From Candidatus Wallbacteria bacterium (lineage in GTDB: Bacteria; Muiribacteriota; JAQTZZ01): 64,000 nucleotides of DNA. Both the position numbers and the translations under genes were made by a program. Within the stretch, counting starts at the first letter, position 1, and every line of letters starts with the position of its first letter. The stretch covers positions 95,979 through 159,978 of the forward strand of contig JAQTZZ010000004.1 of the NCBI GenBank assembly GCA_028687545.1, read 5' to 3'. Below are positions 1 to 7,880 of this stretch, one piece after another. A model generated the notes under the pieces. The model made no database searches. It was not told the DNA's origin and saw only the letters and a program-made list of their open reading frames with translations.

Positions 1-91
1 TGCCTGCCCTGGAAAGGCCTGAGACGAAGATCGCGATGGTCGATCCGCAGAAAGAAGTCAGGAAGCAGAGGAGCAGGGTGCGAGTTTTCAC
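1..91 (-). CDS. 5' end of a secreted protein of unknown function (partial)
   Basis: The minus strand reads open from a GTG at 91 to the window edge, about 30 codons. The reading begins VKTRTLLLCFLTSF, a basic N-terminus followed by a hydrophobic stretch, which fits a signal peptide. No Shine-Dalgarno site lies upstream. A TATGAT -10 box with an extended TG ends 6 nt before the GTG, so the mRNA is probably leaderless. The gene is divergent from ahcY. Nothing beyond export can be inferred because the mature part lies outside the window; a non-coding edge cannot be excluded. Confidence 0.45.
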   Translation of the reverse strand, partial: MKTRTLLLCFLTSFCGSTIAIFVSGLSRAG

Positions 92-97
92 GGTGTT

Positions 98-126
98 ATC
101 ATATCACAGGAACTGACTATTGGTAA
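98..126 (-). promoter_or_regulatory. Extended -10 promoter placing transcription start at the GTG of the upstream minus-strand gene
   Basis: On the minus strand TTACCA (126-121) is followed by 17 nt and TATGAT (103-98), preceded by TGA to give an extended -10. The gap from TATGAT to the GTG start is 6 nt, so the predicted +1 is the first base of the start codon. The same TTGGTA/TTACCA stretch could act as a poor -35 for ahcY on the plus strand, with TAAAAT at 145-150 as -10; that reading is weak. Confidence 0.4.
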
Positions 127-196
127 CCTGATACCCTGCTATGCTAAAATAATGGCCTGGAAGATTTTGATAAATCAATAAATTGCCGGAGGTACC

Positions 197-1693
197 ATGA
201 AGAAGAACGGAACTGAAATGGAGCGGGAAACAGGGAAGGGAAAAGCCAGAGCCTCCAGCAGGCCTGAGACAGCTTACCTGCCGCTCAACCTCAAGCTGAC
301 TCACAAAGTCGCTGACATGACGCTCGCAGAACTGGGCAGGAAAGAGATGCAGCTTGCAGAGCGCGAGATGCCGGGGCTGATGGCTGTGCGCGAAAAGTAC
401 GGCCCCAAGAAACCGTTGAAAGGGCTGAAACTGACCGGCAGCCTGCATATGACGATCCAGACGGCCATGCTGATCGAGACACTCAAGGTGCTGGGAGCGG
501 ACATCCGCTGGGCTTCCTGCAATATCTTCTCAACCCAGGACGAGGCTGCGGCAGCGATCGTCAGAGCCGGAACAGCCGCAGTCTTCGCCTGGAAGGGCGA
601 GACACTGGAAGAATACTGGTGGTGCACTGAGCAGGCCCTGACCTGGCCTGACGGCTCAGGCCCAGACCTGATCGTGGACGACGGCGGTGACGCCACGCTG
701 CTCGTGCATTACGGCGTGAAAGCCGAGCGCAAGCCTGCCATCCTGGACGGGAAAGCGGACAACAAGGAATTCGCGATCGTGATGGACAGGGTCAGAGAGT
801 CAATCGACAGGAATCCCAAGCACTGGACCAGGATCGCTTCCAAAATCAGGGGCGTGTCCGAAGAGACCACGACAGGCGTGCACAGGCTGTATCAGATGAA
901 GGAAAAGAACGAGCTGCTCTTCCCTGCGATCAATGTGAACGATTCTGTCACAAAATCCAAGTTCGACAATTTATACGGCTGCCGCGAATCCCTGGCTGAC
1001 GGCATCAAGCGCGCCACAGATATCATGGTGGCAGGCAAAACTGTGGTGATCTGCGGATATGGCGATGTGGGCAAGGGCTGCTCCCAGTCCATGCGCGGCT
1101 TCGGAGCCAGAGTGGTAGTGACTGAGATCGACCCGATCTGCGCCCTGCAGGCGGCCATGGCAGGATTCGAAGTCACGACTCTGGAAGAAGTGGTTTCCCA
1201 GGGCGACATTTTTGTCACCACCACAGGAAACTGCAGGGTGATCGCAGGATCGCACATGGAGAAGATGAAGGACGAGGCGATTGTCTGCAACATCGGGCAT
1301 TTCGACAGCGAGATCGACATGCATTACCTGGAAACCACCAAAGGCTGCAGAAAGTTGAACATCAAGCCCCAGGTGGACCGCTGGACCCTTAAATCCGGCC
1401 GTTCCATCTTAATACTGGCCGAAGGCAGGCTGGTGAATCTCGGCTGCGCCAAGGGACACCCGAGCTTCGTGATGAGCACCAGTTTCACAAACCAGTGCCT
1501 GGCTCAGATCGAACTGGCCACCAAAAAGCACGACCTGAATGTGTTCACAATCAGCAAGAAGCTGGACGAGGAAGTCGCCAGGCTGCATCTGGGCCGGCTC
1601 GGCGTGAAACTGACCAAGCTGAGCAAGGAGCAGGCGGACTACTTGAGTGTGCCGGTAGAAGGGCCGTACAAGGCAGAGAACTACAGATATTAA
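197..1693 (+). CDS. ahcY: Adenosylhomocysteinase (S-adenosyl-L-homocysteine hydrolase)
   Basis: Cytosolic enzyme that reversibly splits S-adenosylhomocysteine into homocysteine and adenosine, removing the inhibitory by-product of SAM-dependent methylation. It is 498 aa. The NAD-binding loop GYGDVGKGC is at residues 287-295, the family block [13 protein letters not shown] lies near 247, and the C-terminus ends in the family tail [10 protein letters not shown] segment of about 40 residues near 175-215 is the insertion seen in the longer bacterial and plant-type enzymes. The first 25 residues are a charged extension not needed by the fold. The ATG at 197 follows a good CGGAGG site. The gene stands alone, with a divergent gene upstream and a strong terminator downstream. 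No SAH or SAM riboswitch is visible in the short leader. Confidence 0.97.
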   Translation: MKKNGTEMERETGKGKARASSRPETAYLPLNLKLTHKVADMTLAELGRKEMQLAEREMPGLMAVREKYGPKKPLKGLKLTGSLHMTIQTAMLIETLKVLGADIRWASCNIFSTQDEAAAAIVRAGTAAVFAWKGETLEEYWWCTEQALTWPDGSGPDLIVDDGGDATLLVHYGVKAERKPAILDGKADNKEFAIVMDRVRESIDRNPKHWTRIASKIRGVSEETTTGVHRLYQMKEKNELLFPAINVNDSVTKSKFDNLYGCRESLADGIKRATDIMVAGKTVVICGYGDVGKGCSQSMRGFGARVVVTEIDPICALQAAMAGFEVTTLEEVVSQGDIFVTTTGNCRVIAGSHMEKMKDEAIVCNIGHFDSEIDMHYLETTKGCRKLNIKPQVDRWTLKSGRSILILAEGRLVNLGCAKGHPSFVMSTSFTNQCLAQIELATKKHDLNVFTISKKLDEEVARLHLGRLGVKLTKLSKEQADYLSVPVEGPYKAENYRY

Positions 1694-1765
1694 TGTTGAA
1701 TGCTGAATTACAGATATTGCTAATGCTGTTTTCTTCCCATTCAACATTTATAATTTAAAATTAAA
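1693..1765 (+). repeat. Intergenic self-similar palindromic repeat, GAATGCTGAA family, copy 1
   Basis: ATGTTGAATG (1693-1702) has a perfect inverted copy CATTCAACAT (1738-1747), followed by the AT-rich word TAATTTAAAATT. The same left word and right word recur at 39027-39125 in another intergenic space. It overlaps the ahcY stop codon by one base. Confidence 0.6.
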
Positions 1766-1784
1766 AATTATTGTTCTAAAAAAA

Positions 1785-1810
1785 CAGACTGTGGCCCAGT
1801 CTGTTTTTTT
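1785..1810 (+). terminator. Intrinsic terminator after ahcY
   Basis: A perfect 7-bp stem CAGACTG/CAGTCTG (1785-1791 and 1797-1803), extended by A/T pairs, has a 5-nt loop and is followed by seven T. The A run upstream makes it potentially bidirectional. Confidence 0.9.
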
Positions 1811-1811
1811 C

Positions 1812-1840
1812 TTGTAGACCTCACGACCGTGTGATAAAAT
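1812..1840 (+). promoter_or_regulatory. Promoter for the nadB-pyr operon (distal candidate)
   Basis: TTGTAG (1812-1817), a 17-nt spacer and TAAAAT (1835-1840) with a TG extension at 1832-1833. The predicted start is near 1847, giving a leader of about 70 nt to the GTG at 1916. This leader would contain the 1859-1881 hairpin. Confidence 0.5.
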
Positions 1841-1858
1841 CCATTAAAATCTGTTATC

Positions 1859-1881
1859 AAACCCTCGAATGAAGAGGGTTT
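1859..1881 (+). other. Perfect 8-bp hairpin in the nadB leader
   Basis: AAACCCTC (1859-1866), a 7-nt loop and GAGGGTTT (1874-1881). It has no following T run, so it is not an intrinsic terminator. It does not match the PyrR-binding loop known from Bacillus. Its role is unknown; it would exist only in transcripts from the distal promoter. Confidence 0.45.
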
Positions 1882-1908
1882 GAAACGGCTTTTAAAATCA
1901 GGAATAAT
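1880..1908 (+). promoter_or_regulatory. Proximal nadB promoter giving a leaderless transcript (alternative)
   Basis: TTGAAA (1880-1885), a 17-nt spacer and AATAAT (1903-1908) stand 7 nt before the GTG at 1916. The TTG here is read as a -35 element, not as a start codon. Transcription would begin at or one base before the GTG. Confidence 0.4.
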
Positions 1909-1915
1909 ACGGGTC

Positions 1916-3529
1916 GTGAAAAAACTTTTTAACGCACACCTGTCTTTCCCCAAACCTGTCAAAACCATCCCTGCTGATATCGTGATTATCGGATCCGGAC
2001 TCGCCGGTCTGATGGCGGCAGTCGCCTGCGCCGAATCAGGCCTGAATCCAGTGATCCTGACCAGGGAGAAAAAGCTCTCCAGTTCGTCGTCGCTCGCCCA
2101 GGGAGGCATCGCCTGCGTCTGGGACGATCCGGACAGCCTGCAGGATCATTACCAGGACACCCTGAAGGCCGGTTATTACTACAACAACCGGGAAGCCGTG
2201 AAAATCCTGGTGGAAGAGGGGCAGCAGGTGGTCACTTCTTTGGTCCGGCTGGGCATGAAATTCGATGACAAGAATCGGATCATAGAACTCGGGCAGGAAG
2301 GGGCGCATTCATTCAGGCGGATTCTGCATGCCGGAGGGGACGCCACAGGCTGGAATCTGGTGCAGTTTTTGATGGGCATGGTGCACAACCAGGGACGGAC
2401 CAGGATCGTGGAAGAGGCTTTCGTCTACGATCTGGCGATCGAAGACTGCGAATGCAGGGGGGTTTTTTCCACTTCTGAAGAGGGGCCGGTTTTCTGGAAC
2501 AGTAAAGCTGTGATCGTGGCTTCAGGCGGCTTCGGCCAGATCTACAGATACACCACCCAGGCAGAGACGAATTACGGCGAAATTTTAGCTGAAACATTCC
2601 TGCATGGTGCCACTATTTCGGACATGGAATTTGTCCAGTTCCACCCCACTGCGTTTGTAGGCGAGGATGGCACGACATTTCTGATCACTGAAGCCTTGCG
2701 CGGCGAAGGCGCGTATCTGCTCAATGAAAAAGGCGAGCGCTTCATGAACGGTGTGCACGAACTGATGGAGCTCGCGCCCCGCGATATAGTATCCAGAGCC
2801 ATAGTGGCGCAGAAAAAAGCTTTCATCGATGCCAGGCATCTCCCCGGGAAATTTCTGACCGAGCGTTTCCCCACGATTTTCAACAACTGCCTCAGGAAGG
2901 GATATGACCTGAGAACCCAGCTCCTGCCGATCCGGCCGGTGGCACATTACACAATCGGCGGGCTGAAGACCGACCTCTGCGGAGGATCCGATATCGCCGG
3001 ACTTTACGCCTGTGGAGAGGCCGCAAATGTAGGGTGCCACGGGGCCAACCGGCTGGCCAGCAATTCCCTGCTCGAAGCACTGGTGTTCGGGCGCAGAGCC
3101 GGATTCGCGGCCGGAAAGTTCAGCCGCCATGGCCATCTCTCGGACAGGATCGGATCCACCGGGCGCGGCAGGAAGTTCAGCTGTCGGGACAGTGAAAAAT
3201 TCAGAAATCTGATGACAGAGATCACCGGAGTGATCAGGGAAGGGACTAAACTACAGGAACTGGTGGATGGGATTGAGCGGAAATTAGGCGAATTTTCGGA
3301 AACCGGAGTCAGTTTTGGCGGACTGCCTGGATATTACAGGCTGATCAATTCATACCTGGTGGCAAAGAGTGCCCTGCTGAGGGCAGAAAGCCGGGGAGTG
3401 CATTTTCGGAAAGATTTTCCGCAGACAGACCCCAGATGGAGCAAAAGGATGAATTTCAATATTGAAAAGGGGATTACCTATGAAAAAGTTGATTGCGGAC
3501 CGGAATCAGGTCGGTCGTCTGATCGCTGA
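1916..3529 (+). CDS. nadB: L-aspartate oxidase
   Basis: FAD enzyme that oxidises L-aspartate to iminoaspartate, the first step of de novo NAD synthesis; fumarate can replace oxygen as electron acceptor in anaerobes. It shows the FAD dinucleotide motif GSGLAGLMAA, the NadB block SSSSLAQGGIAC, HPTAF, RGEGAYL, and the C-terminal active-site blocks HYTIGGL and GANRLASNSLLEALV. Succinate dehydrogenase flavoproteins share the fold, but SSSLAQGG and the absence of Sdh partners favour NadB. I choose GTG 1916 because it leaves a short N-terminus before the FAD motif; a TTG at 1880 would add 12 residues and lies inside a hairpin. The last 50 nt overlap pyrR, so the final 16 residues are probably a run-on past a lost stop. 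No nadA or nadC is nearby. Confidence 0.93.
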   Translation: MKKLFNAHLSFPKPVKTIPADIVIIGSGLAGLMAAVACAESGLNPVILTREKKLSSSSSLAQGGIACVWDDPDSLQDHYQDTLKAGYYYNNREAVKILVEEGQQVVTSLVRLGMKFDDKNRIIELGQEGAHSFRRILHAGGDATGWNLVQFLMGMVHNQGRTRIVEEAFVYDLAIEDCECRGVFSTSEEGPVFWNSKAVIVASGGFGQIYRYTTQAETNYGEILAETFLHGATISDMEFVQFHPTAFVGEDGTTFLITEALRGEGAYLLNEKGERFMNGVHELMELAPRDIVSRAIVAQKKAFIDARHLPGKFLTERFPTIFNNCLRKGYDLRTQLLPIRPVAHYTIGGLKTDLCGGSDIAGLYACGEAANVGCHGANRLASNSLLEALVFGRRAGFAAGKFSRHGHLSDRIGSTGRGRKFSCRDSEKFRNLMTEITGVIREGTKLQELVDGIERKLGEFSETGVSFGGLPGYYRLINSYLVAKSALLRAESRGVHFRKDFPQTDPRWSKRMNFNIEKGITYEKVDCGPESGRSSDR

Positions 3530-4016
3530 ATGTGCGAAACGGGTGGCCGGACTGACCGGAGCAGAAAAAGTCGTTTTCTTAGGCATCCAGACCAGGGGAG
3601 TGATTCTGGCTCAGCGGCTGATTGAGCAGTTGAAAAAACTGAAGAAGGGAAAATTTCCTCTGGGTACCCTGGACATCACCCTTTACCGTGACGACTTCAC
3701 CCAGCTGGGAAAGCATCCGGTGGTGAAGGAGACCAGGATTGATTTCGACATCGAGGATAAGACCGTGATCCTGGTGGATGACGTATTATACACCGGCCGG
3801 ACGATCAGGGCGGCCCTGGACGAGATCATCGATTTCGGCAGGCCTTCCCGCATAATGCTGCTGGTGCTGGTCGACAGGGGAGGCAGGGAACTGCCGATCC
3901 AGCCGGATATCTTCGGAGAATTAGTGGAAGCAGGGGACAACACAGACATCAGACTGATGCTTTCTGAAACCGACGGCGAGGATGCGATTTACATTGTAGA
4001 AGAGGAGGGTAGATGA
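3480..4016 (+). CDS. pyrR: Bifunctional pyr operon regulator / uracil phosphoribosyltransferase PyrR
   Basis: 178-aa member of the PyrR family. In Bacillus it binds pyr mRNA when UMP is high and also makes UMP from uracil and PRPP. The PRPP-binding loop VILVDDVLYTGRT is followed by the family block LVLVDRGGRELPI. The start ATG 3480 has AAGGGGA upstream and lies inside the end of nadB. It sits directly before pyrB, the usual PyrR position. I see no PyrR-type anti-antiterminator in the nadB leader, so here it may act at an unrecognised site or mainly as an enzyme. Confidence 0.93.
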   Translation: MKKLIADRNQVGRLIAECAKRVAGLTGAEKVVFLGIQTRGVILAQRLIEQLKKLKKGKFPLGTLDITLYRDDFTQLGKHPVVKETRIDFDIEDKTVILVDDVLYTGRTIRAALDEIIDFGRPSRIMLLVLVDRGGRELPIQPDIFGELVEAGDNTDIRLMLSETDGEDAIYIVEEEGR

Positions 4017-4945
4017 TGGAGAAAGGCCTGCATGACATCGAGAATCTCACCCGGGAGGACCTGGAGCTGGTGCTTCAGACCAGCGACACTTTCCTGGAGA
4101 TCTGCACCAGGAAAGTGAAGAAGATCCCGACTCTGAGGGGAAAAACCATTTGCCTGTTCTTTATCGAACCGTCCACCAGGACCAGGATTTCTTTTGAGAT
4201 AGCTGCCAAGCGGATGAGCGCGGATGTGATCAATTTCACGGCTTCCACCAGCAGCCTGCAGAAGGGAGAGTCGCTCACAGACACTGTCAAGACGATCATG
4301 GCAATGGGAGTCGACCTTTTCGTGCTCAGGCATTCAGCGCCAGGTTCTTCCCGCAAGGTGGAGCAGGTGGCTGGAGTGCCTGTGATCAACGGCGGAGACG
4401 GCCCGCATGCCCACCCCACACAAGCCATGCTTGACCTTTATACGATTTACAGGCACAAGAAAAAGTTCCAGGATCTGAAGGTTGCCATCATCGGAGACAT
4501 CTTCCATTCCAGGGTGGCGCGCTCCAATATTTTTTCCCTGACCAAGATGGGAGTGGACGTTACGCTCTGCGGCCCGCCGACACTGATCCCCAAGGAAATT
4601 GAAAAGCTCGGCGTCAGGGTCACCTACTCGGTCGAGGACGCCTGCAGGAACGCTGACGTGATCATGTGCCTCAGGATGCAGCTTGAGCGTCAGCAGAGCG
4701 GACTTTTCCCTTCGATGAGGGAATACATCCAGCTCTTCCGCATCGACGACCGGCGCTTCGCTCTTGCCAAGGACGACGCCATCATCATGCACCCGGGTCC
4801 GATGAACCGGGGGATCGAGATCACTCCTGAGATCGCTTATCATCCCCGCTCAGTGATCGAGGAACAGGTCACGAACGGGGTAGCGGTACGGATGGCTCTG
4901 TTTTATCTGCTGCTGGGGAGGGGAAATGAAGAAATTACTGATTAA
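4013..4945 (+). CDS. pyrB: Aspartate carbamoyltransferase, catalytic chain
   Basis: Condenses carbamoyl phosphate with aspartate, the committed step of pyrimidine synthesis. It is 310 aa, with the carbamoyl-phosphate motif STRTR in FIEPSTRTRISFE, the loop block SLQKGESLTDT, and the C-terminal HPGPMNRG. Its ATG overlaps the pyrR stop (ATGA); a second in-frame ATG at 4016 is equally close to the AGGAGGG site. No regulatory chain gene (pyrI) follows, so it is probably a simple catalytic trimer. Confidence 0.96.
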   Translation: MMEKGLHDIENLTREDLELVLQTSDTFLEICTRKVKKIPTLRGKTICLFFIEPSTRTRISFEIAAKRMSADVINFTASTSSLQKGESLTDTVKTIMAMGVDLFVLRHSAPGSSRKVEQVAGVPVINGGDGPHAHPTQAMLDLYTIYRHKKKFQDLKVAIIGDIFHSRVARSNIFSLTKMGVDVTLCGPPTLIPKEIEKLGVRVTYSVEDACRNADVIMCLRMQLERQQSGLFPSMREYIQLFRIDDRRFALAKDDAIIMHPGPMNRGIEITPEIAYHPRSVIEEQVTNGVAVRMALFYLLLGRGNEEITD

Positions 4946-6197
4946 AAACGCCAGAGTGCTGAGCCCTGAGGACGGGATCGACGAAATTCTGGACATAGTG
5001 ATCAGGGACCGGAAAATCGAGAAGATCGGAAAACGGCTGACCGGGGACGAAACCATGGACATGGCGGGACTGGTGGTCTGCCCTGGATTCATAGACATGC
5101 ACGTTCATCTGCGGGAGCCTGGTTACGAGGAAAAGGAAACCGTCTATACAGGCACCAAGGCCGGACTGAGGGGCGGATTCATTGCTCTGGCCTGCATGGC
5201 CAACACCAAACCTGTGGCAGACAACAGAGCCACGCTCGAATTCATCCTCAACCAGAATCAGAAGGCCGGATTCCTGAAATTGTACCCGATCGGAGCTGTG
5301 ACCAAGGGGCAGAAGGGCGAGGAACTGGCCGAGATCGCCGATATTTACGCTGCCGGCGCAGTCGCGATTTCCGATGACGGTAAAGGGATCAATTCCTGCG
5401 CCATCATGAGGAGAGCCCTGGAATACAACAAAATGTTCCATGGCCCGCTGATCGTGCATGCAGAGGAGCAGACCCTGGCCAAAGACGGCATGATGAACGA
5501 GGGGCTCGTTGCCTCGCTGCTCGGTTTCCACGGCATACCCAGGGAAGCCGAAGACGTGATCGTAGCCAGGGACCTGGAACTGATCGCTTCCACAGATTCG
5601 AGCGTGCATTTCGCCCACGTTTCCACGCTCCGCTCCACAGCCCTGATCAGGGAGGCCAAGAAAAAAGGTCTGCCTGTCAGCGCTGAAGTCACCCCGCATC
5701 ATCTGCTGCTCACAGATACGGCTGTCAAGAGCTTTGACACAAACACCAAGGTCAATCCCCCCCTGCGCACTCTGAACGACATCGAAGCGCTCTGCGAAGG
5801 CCTGCGCGACGGCACGATCGATGCCATCGCCTCAGACCATGCGCCGCACACTTTCGAGGACAAGGACTGTGAATACAGTTTCGCTCCCTTCGGCATCTCA
5901 GGGGTTGAGACAAGCGTACCCCTGATGCTTACATATATCGTGAAAAAAGGTGTGCTCACACTGGGCGACTTTGTGCGGAAGGTCTCAGTGAACCCGGCGA
6001 AGATCCTGCACCTGCCCTTAGGGACGATCAGGGAAGGCACAGAAGCCAACCTGACAGTGCTGGATCTGGAGGCTTCCGGTGAAGTCGATCCCGAGATCTT
6101 CCTGTCCAAAGGCAGGAACACTCCATTCAAGGGCTGGAAATACACAGGCAGGGCTGTATATGCGATCGTGGATGGCAGGGTCAATAAGATAGGTTAG
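4926..6197 (+). CDS. pyrC: Dihydroorotase, class I
   Basis: Zinc amidohydrolase that cyclises carbamoyl aspartate to dihydroorotate. It is 423 aa, with the metal motif DMHVHLREPG, the block VTPHHLLL and the third-site DHAPH. The length and DMHVHLREPG place it in the type I group that partners aspartate carbamoyltransferase. It overlaps pyrB by 20 nt and has a GGGAGGGG site upstream, so translation is coupled. Confidence 0.96.
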   Translation: MKKLLIKNARVLSPEDGIDEILDIVIRDRKIEKIGKRLTGDETMDMAGLVVCPGFIDMHVHLREPGYEEKETVYTGTKAGLRGGFIALACMANTKPVADNRATLEFILNQNQKAGFLKLYPIGAVTKGQKGEELAEIADIYAAGAVAISDDGKGINSCAIMRRALEYNKMFHGPLIVHAEEQTLAKDGMMNEGLVASLLGFHGIPREAEDVIVARDLELIASTDSSVHFAHVSTLRSTALIREAKKKGLPVSAEVTPHHLLLTDTAVKSFDTNTKVNPPLRTLNDIEALCEGLRDGTIDAIASDHAPHTFEDKDCEYSFAPFGISGVETSVPLMLTYIVKKGVLTLGDFVRKVSVNPAKILHLPLGTIREGTEANLTVLDLEASGEVDPEIFLSKGRNTPFKGWKYTGRAVYAIVDGRVNKIG

Positions 6198-6269
6198 TAA
6201 GTTTATAAGTTTGTAAGATTCGGAAAAGCATTTTAACTTGTAAACTTACCCTCTTACCAACTTACAAAC
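6197..6269 (+). repeat. Intergenic palindromic short-word repeat (GTAAGTTTATAAG family)
   Basis: GTAAGTTTATAAG (6197-6209) pairs with CTTGTAAACTTAC (6237-6249), 12 of 13 bases. A second word GTTTGTAAG (6209-6217) pairs perfectly with CTTACAAAC (6261-6269). It fills the only gap in the pyr operon, between pyrC and pyrK, and has no T run, so readthrough is expected. Confidence 0.6.
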
Positions 6270-6283
6270 CACTAGGTGATAAG

Positions 6284-7006
6284 ATGTTAGCTAGTGTAAT
6301 CGATAAAATCCTGATCTCCCCCCAGATCCTTGAACTGATCGTGGAATTTCCTGAACCTGTCGACGCGAAACCCGGGCAATACGGAATGTTCGACCTGGGG
6401 CCTGAATTCACTTTAGCCAGGGCTTTTTCCATTGGAAGCAAACTTTCGGACCGCAGGTACGGTTTTTTTATCCGGCAGAAGGGCCGGGGTACTGAAAAGC
6501 TTTTCCGGGAAAGCCTTGATTCCATTGAAGTTTTTTTTCCCCTTGGGAACGGATTTGAACTGGTATCAGGGTTGAAAATTCAACTGATCGCCGGTGGTTC
6601 CGGAATCTTTCCACTGGTTTATCTTGCTTCTCTACTGAAAAAGAGCAATCAGGTCACACTTTTGTTCGGCGCAAAGACGGATCAGGAGATAGTGCTGCTC
6701 GACCGTTTTGGCGTGAAAACGATCATCTGCACAGAAGAAGGATTGAAATACCAGAAGGGCCTGATCACTGATTACTGCGAGTCCGGTTTTGACCGCTGGT
6801 ATGTCTGCGGCCCCAAAGGCATGTGCGCAGCCCTTTTTAAAAAACTTCCGAAAGACAAGACCTTTTATTCCATGGAAGAAAAATTCGCCTGCGGGTACGG
6901 GGTCTGCCTGGGTTGCAGCATCCGAACTGCCGGCGGGATGAGAAGGGTCTGCAAGGATGGCCCTGTTTTTTCAGGAAAGGAGCTCTGCGATGACTCTTTC
7001 CGCTAA
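6284..7006 (+). CDS. pyrK: Dihydroorotate dehydrogenase B, electron transfer subunit
   Basis: FAD and [2Fe-2S] subunit that passes electrons from PyrD to NAD+. It is 240 aa, with an N-terminal flavin-binding barrel (PGQYGMFDL, LARAFSI), a nucleotide-binding middle (LIAGGSGIFPLVYLA) and a C-terminal cluster motif with four cysteines in CGYGVCLGCSIRTAGG and VCKDG. The ATG has AGGTGAT upstream. It overlaps pyrD by 17 nt, so the two subunits are made together. Confidence 0.95.
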   Translation: MLASVIDKILISPQILELIVEFPEPVDAKPGQYGMFDLGPEFTLARAFSIGSKLSDRRYGFFIRQKGRGTEKLFRESLDSIEVFFPLGNGFELVSGLKIQLIAGGSGIFPLVYLASLLKKSNQVTLLFGAKTDQEIVLLDRFGVKTIICTEEGLKYQKGLITDYCESGFDRWYVCGPKGMCAALFKKLPKDKTFYSMEEKFACGYGVCLGCSIRTAGGMRRVCKDGPVFSGKELCDDSFR

Positions 7007-7835
7007 AACAGTGTTCGGGCTCAAATTTAAAAACCCTGTTCTGAATGCCTCGGGTTGCCTGGGCTTCGGGCTGGAGTTCGCGGAATATTGTTCCCCGGAA
7101 ATACTGGGGGGATTAGTCACCAAGGCGGTCACCATTACACCCAGGGACGGTAACTTACAGCCCAGGATCGCTGAATTCAAGGGCGGAATGATCAATTCCA
7201 TCGGACTTGAAAATCCCGGAGTGGAAAGCTTCTGCAGGGATTATTATGATCAGATGACCTGGGACACCAACCTGATTGTAAATCTGGCTGGAAAATCTCC
7301 GGACGAGTATTGCGATCTGCTGAGAAAGTTGAAACATTGCGGGAGGATCGCTGCATTCGAGATCAATGTTTCCTGCCCGAATGCCATAGGCGGGATCGAA
7401 ATCGGAACTTCTCCAGAACTGCTGAGGGGACTTTTAAAGAAAATCCGGAAACTGACTGAAAAACCTCTGATCATCAAGCTTTCACCTCTGGTGACAGACA
7501 TCGCTGCCCTGGCCCTGATCTGCCAGGAGGAAGGCGCGGACGGGCTGACCCTGATCAATACCCTGAAGGGTGTCGCTTTTGACGCGGCAACCGGAAAACC
7601 GGTGCTCGGGAACGTGGTAGGTGGAATCTCGGGACCCTGCCTCAAGCCGCTTGCCGTCTACTGCGTCTATAAAGTCAGGGAAAAGGTCAGTCTTCCGATC
7701 ATCGGCTGCGGCGGTATCGATTGCGCTCTGGATGTGCGGGAATTTCTGATCGCAGGCGCAGACCTTGTAGAGATCGGGACTGCGGCTTTCCAGTCTCCCT
7801 GGAAACTCAAGCAGATAATTGATGATTTGAATTGA
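6990..7835 (+). CDS. pyrD: Dihydroorotate dehydrogenase, class 1B catalytic subunit
   Basis: FMN enzyme that oxidises dihydroorotate to orotate. It is 281 aa, with the N-terminal block KNPVLNASGCLGFG and the active-site block EINVSCPNA, whose NVSCPN asparagine and cysteine are typical of class 1 enzymes. Gly-rich FMN phosphate blocks follow (NVVGGISGP, GCGGIDCALD). The ATG at 6990 has AAAGGAG upstream. The adjacent pyrK identifies the 1B (NAD-linked) type. pyrE and pyrF are not in the window. Confidence 0.96.
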   Translation: MTLSAKTVFGLKFKNPVLNASGCLGFGLEFAEYCSPEILGGLVTKAVTITPRDGNLQPRIAEFKGGMINSIGLENPGVESFCRDYYDQMTWDTNLIVNLAGKSPDEYCDLLRKLKHCGRIAAFEINVSCPNAIGGIEIGTSPELLRGLLKKIRKLTEKPLIIKLSPLVTDIAALALICQEEGADGLTLINTLKGVAFDAATGKPVLGNVVGGISGPCLKPLAVYCVYKVREKVSLPIIGCGGIDCALDVREFLIAGADLVEIGTAAFQSPWKLKQIIDDLN

Positions 7836-7880
7836 TGCCACACTTGTGTTCACGGTTTTTTTAGGGCATGATGGATATTT

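Noticed and set aside
92..196. SAH or SAM riboswitch upstream of ahcY
   Set aside because: The leader after any plausible start is too short and shows none of the conserved stems of those riboswitches.
1841..1915. PyrR-dependent attenuator in the nadB leader
   Set aside because: The 1859-1881 hairpin has no T run and does not contain the conserved PyrR-binding loop sequence.
4935..5702. Antisense open frame of 255 codons within pyrC
   Set aside because: Opposite a well-conserved dihydroorotase; no start signals and an implausible composition.
7836..7880. Terminator after pyrD (CACTTGTG followed by seven T)
   Set aside because: The stem is only about 4 bp, too weak to call with confidence.
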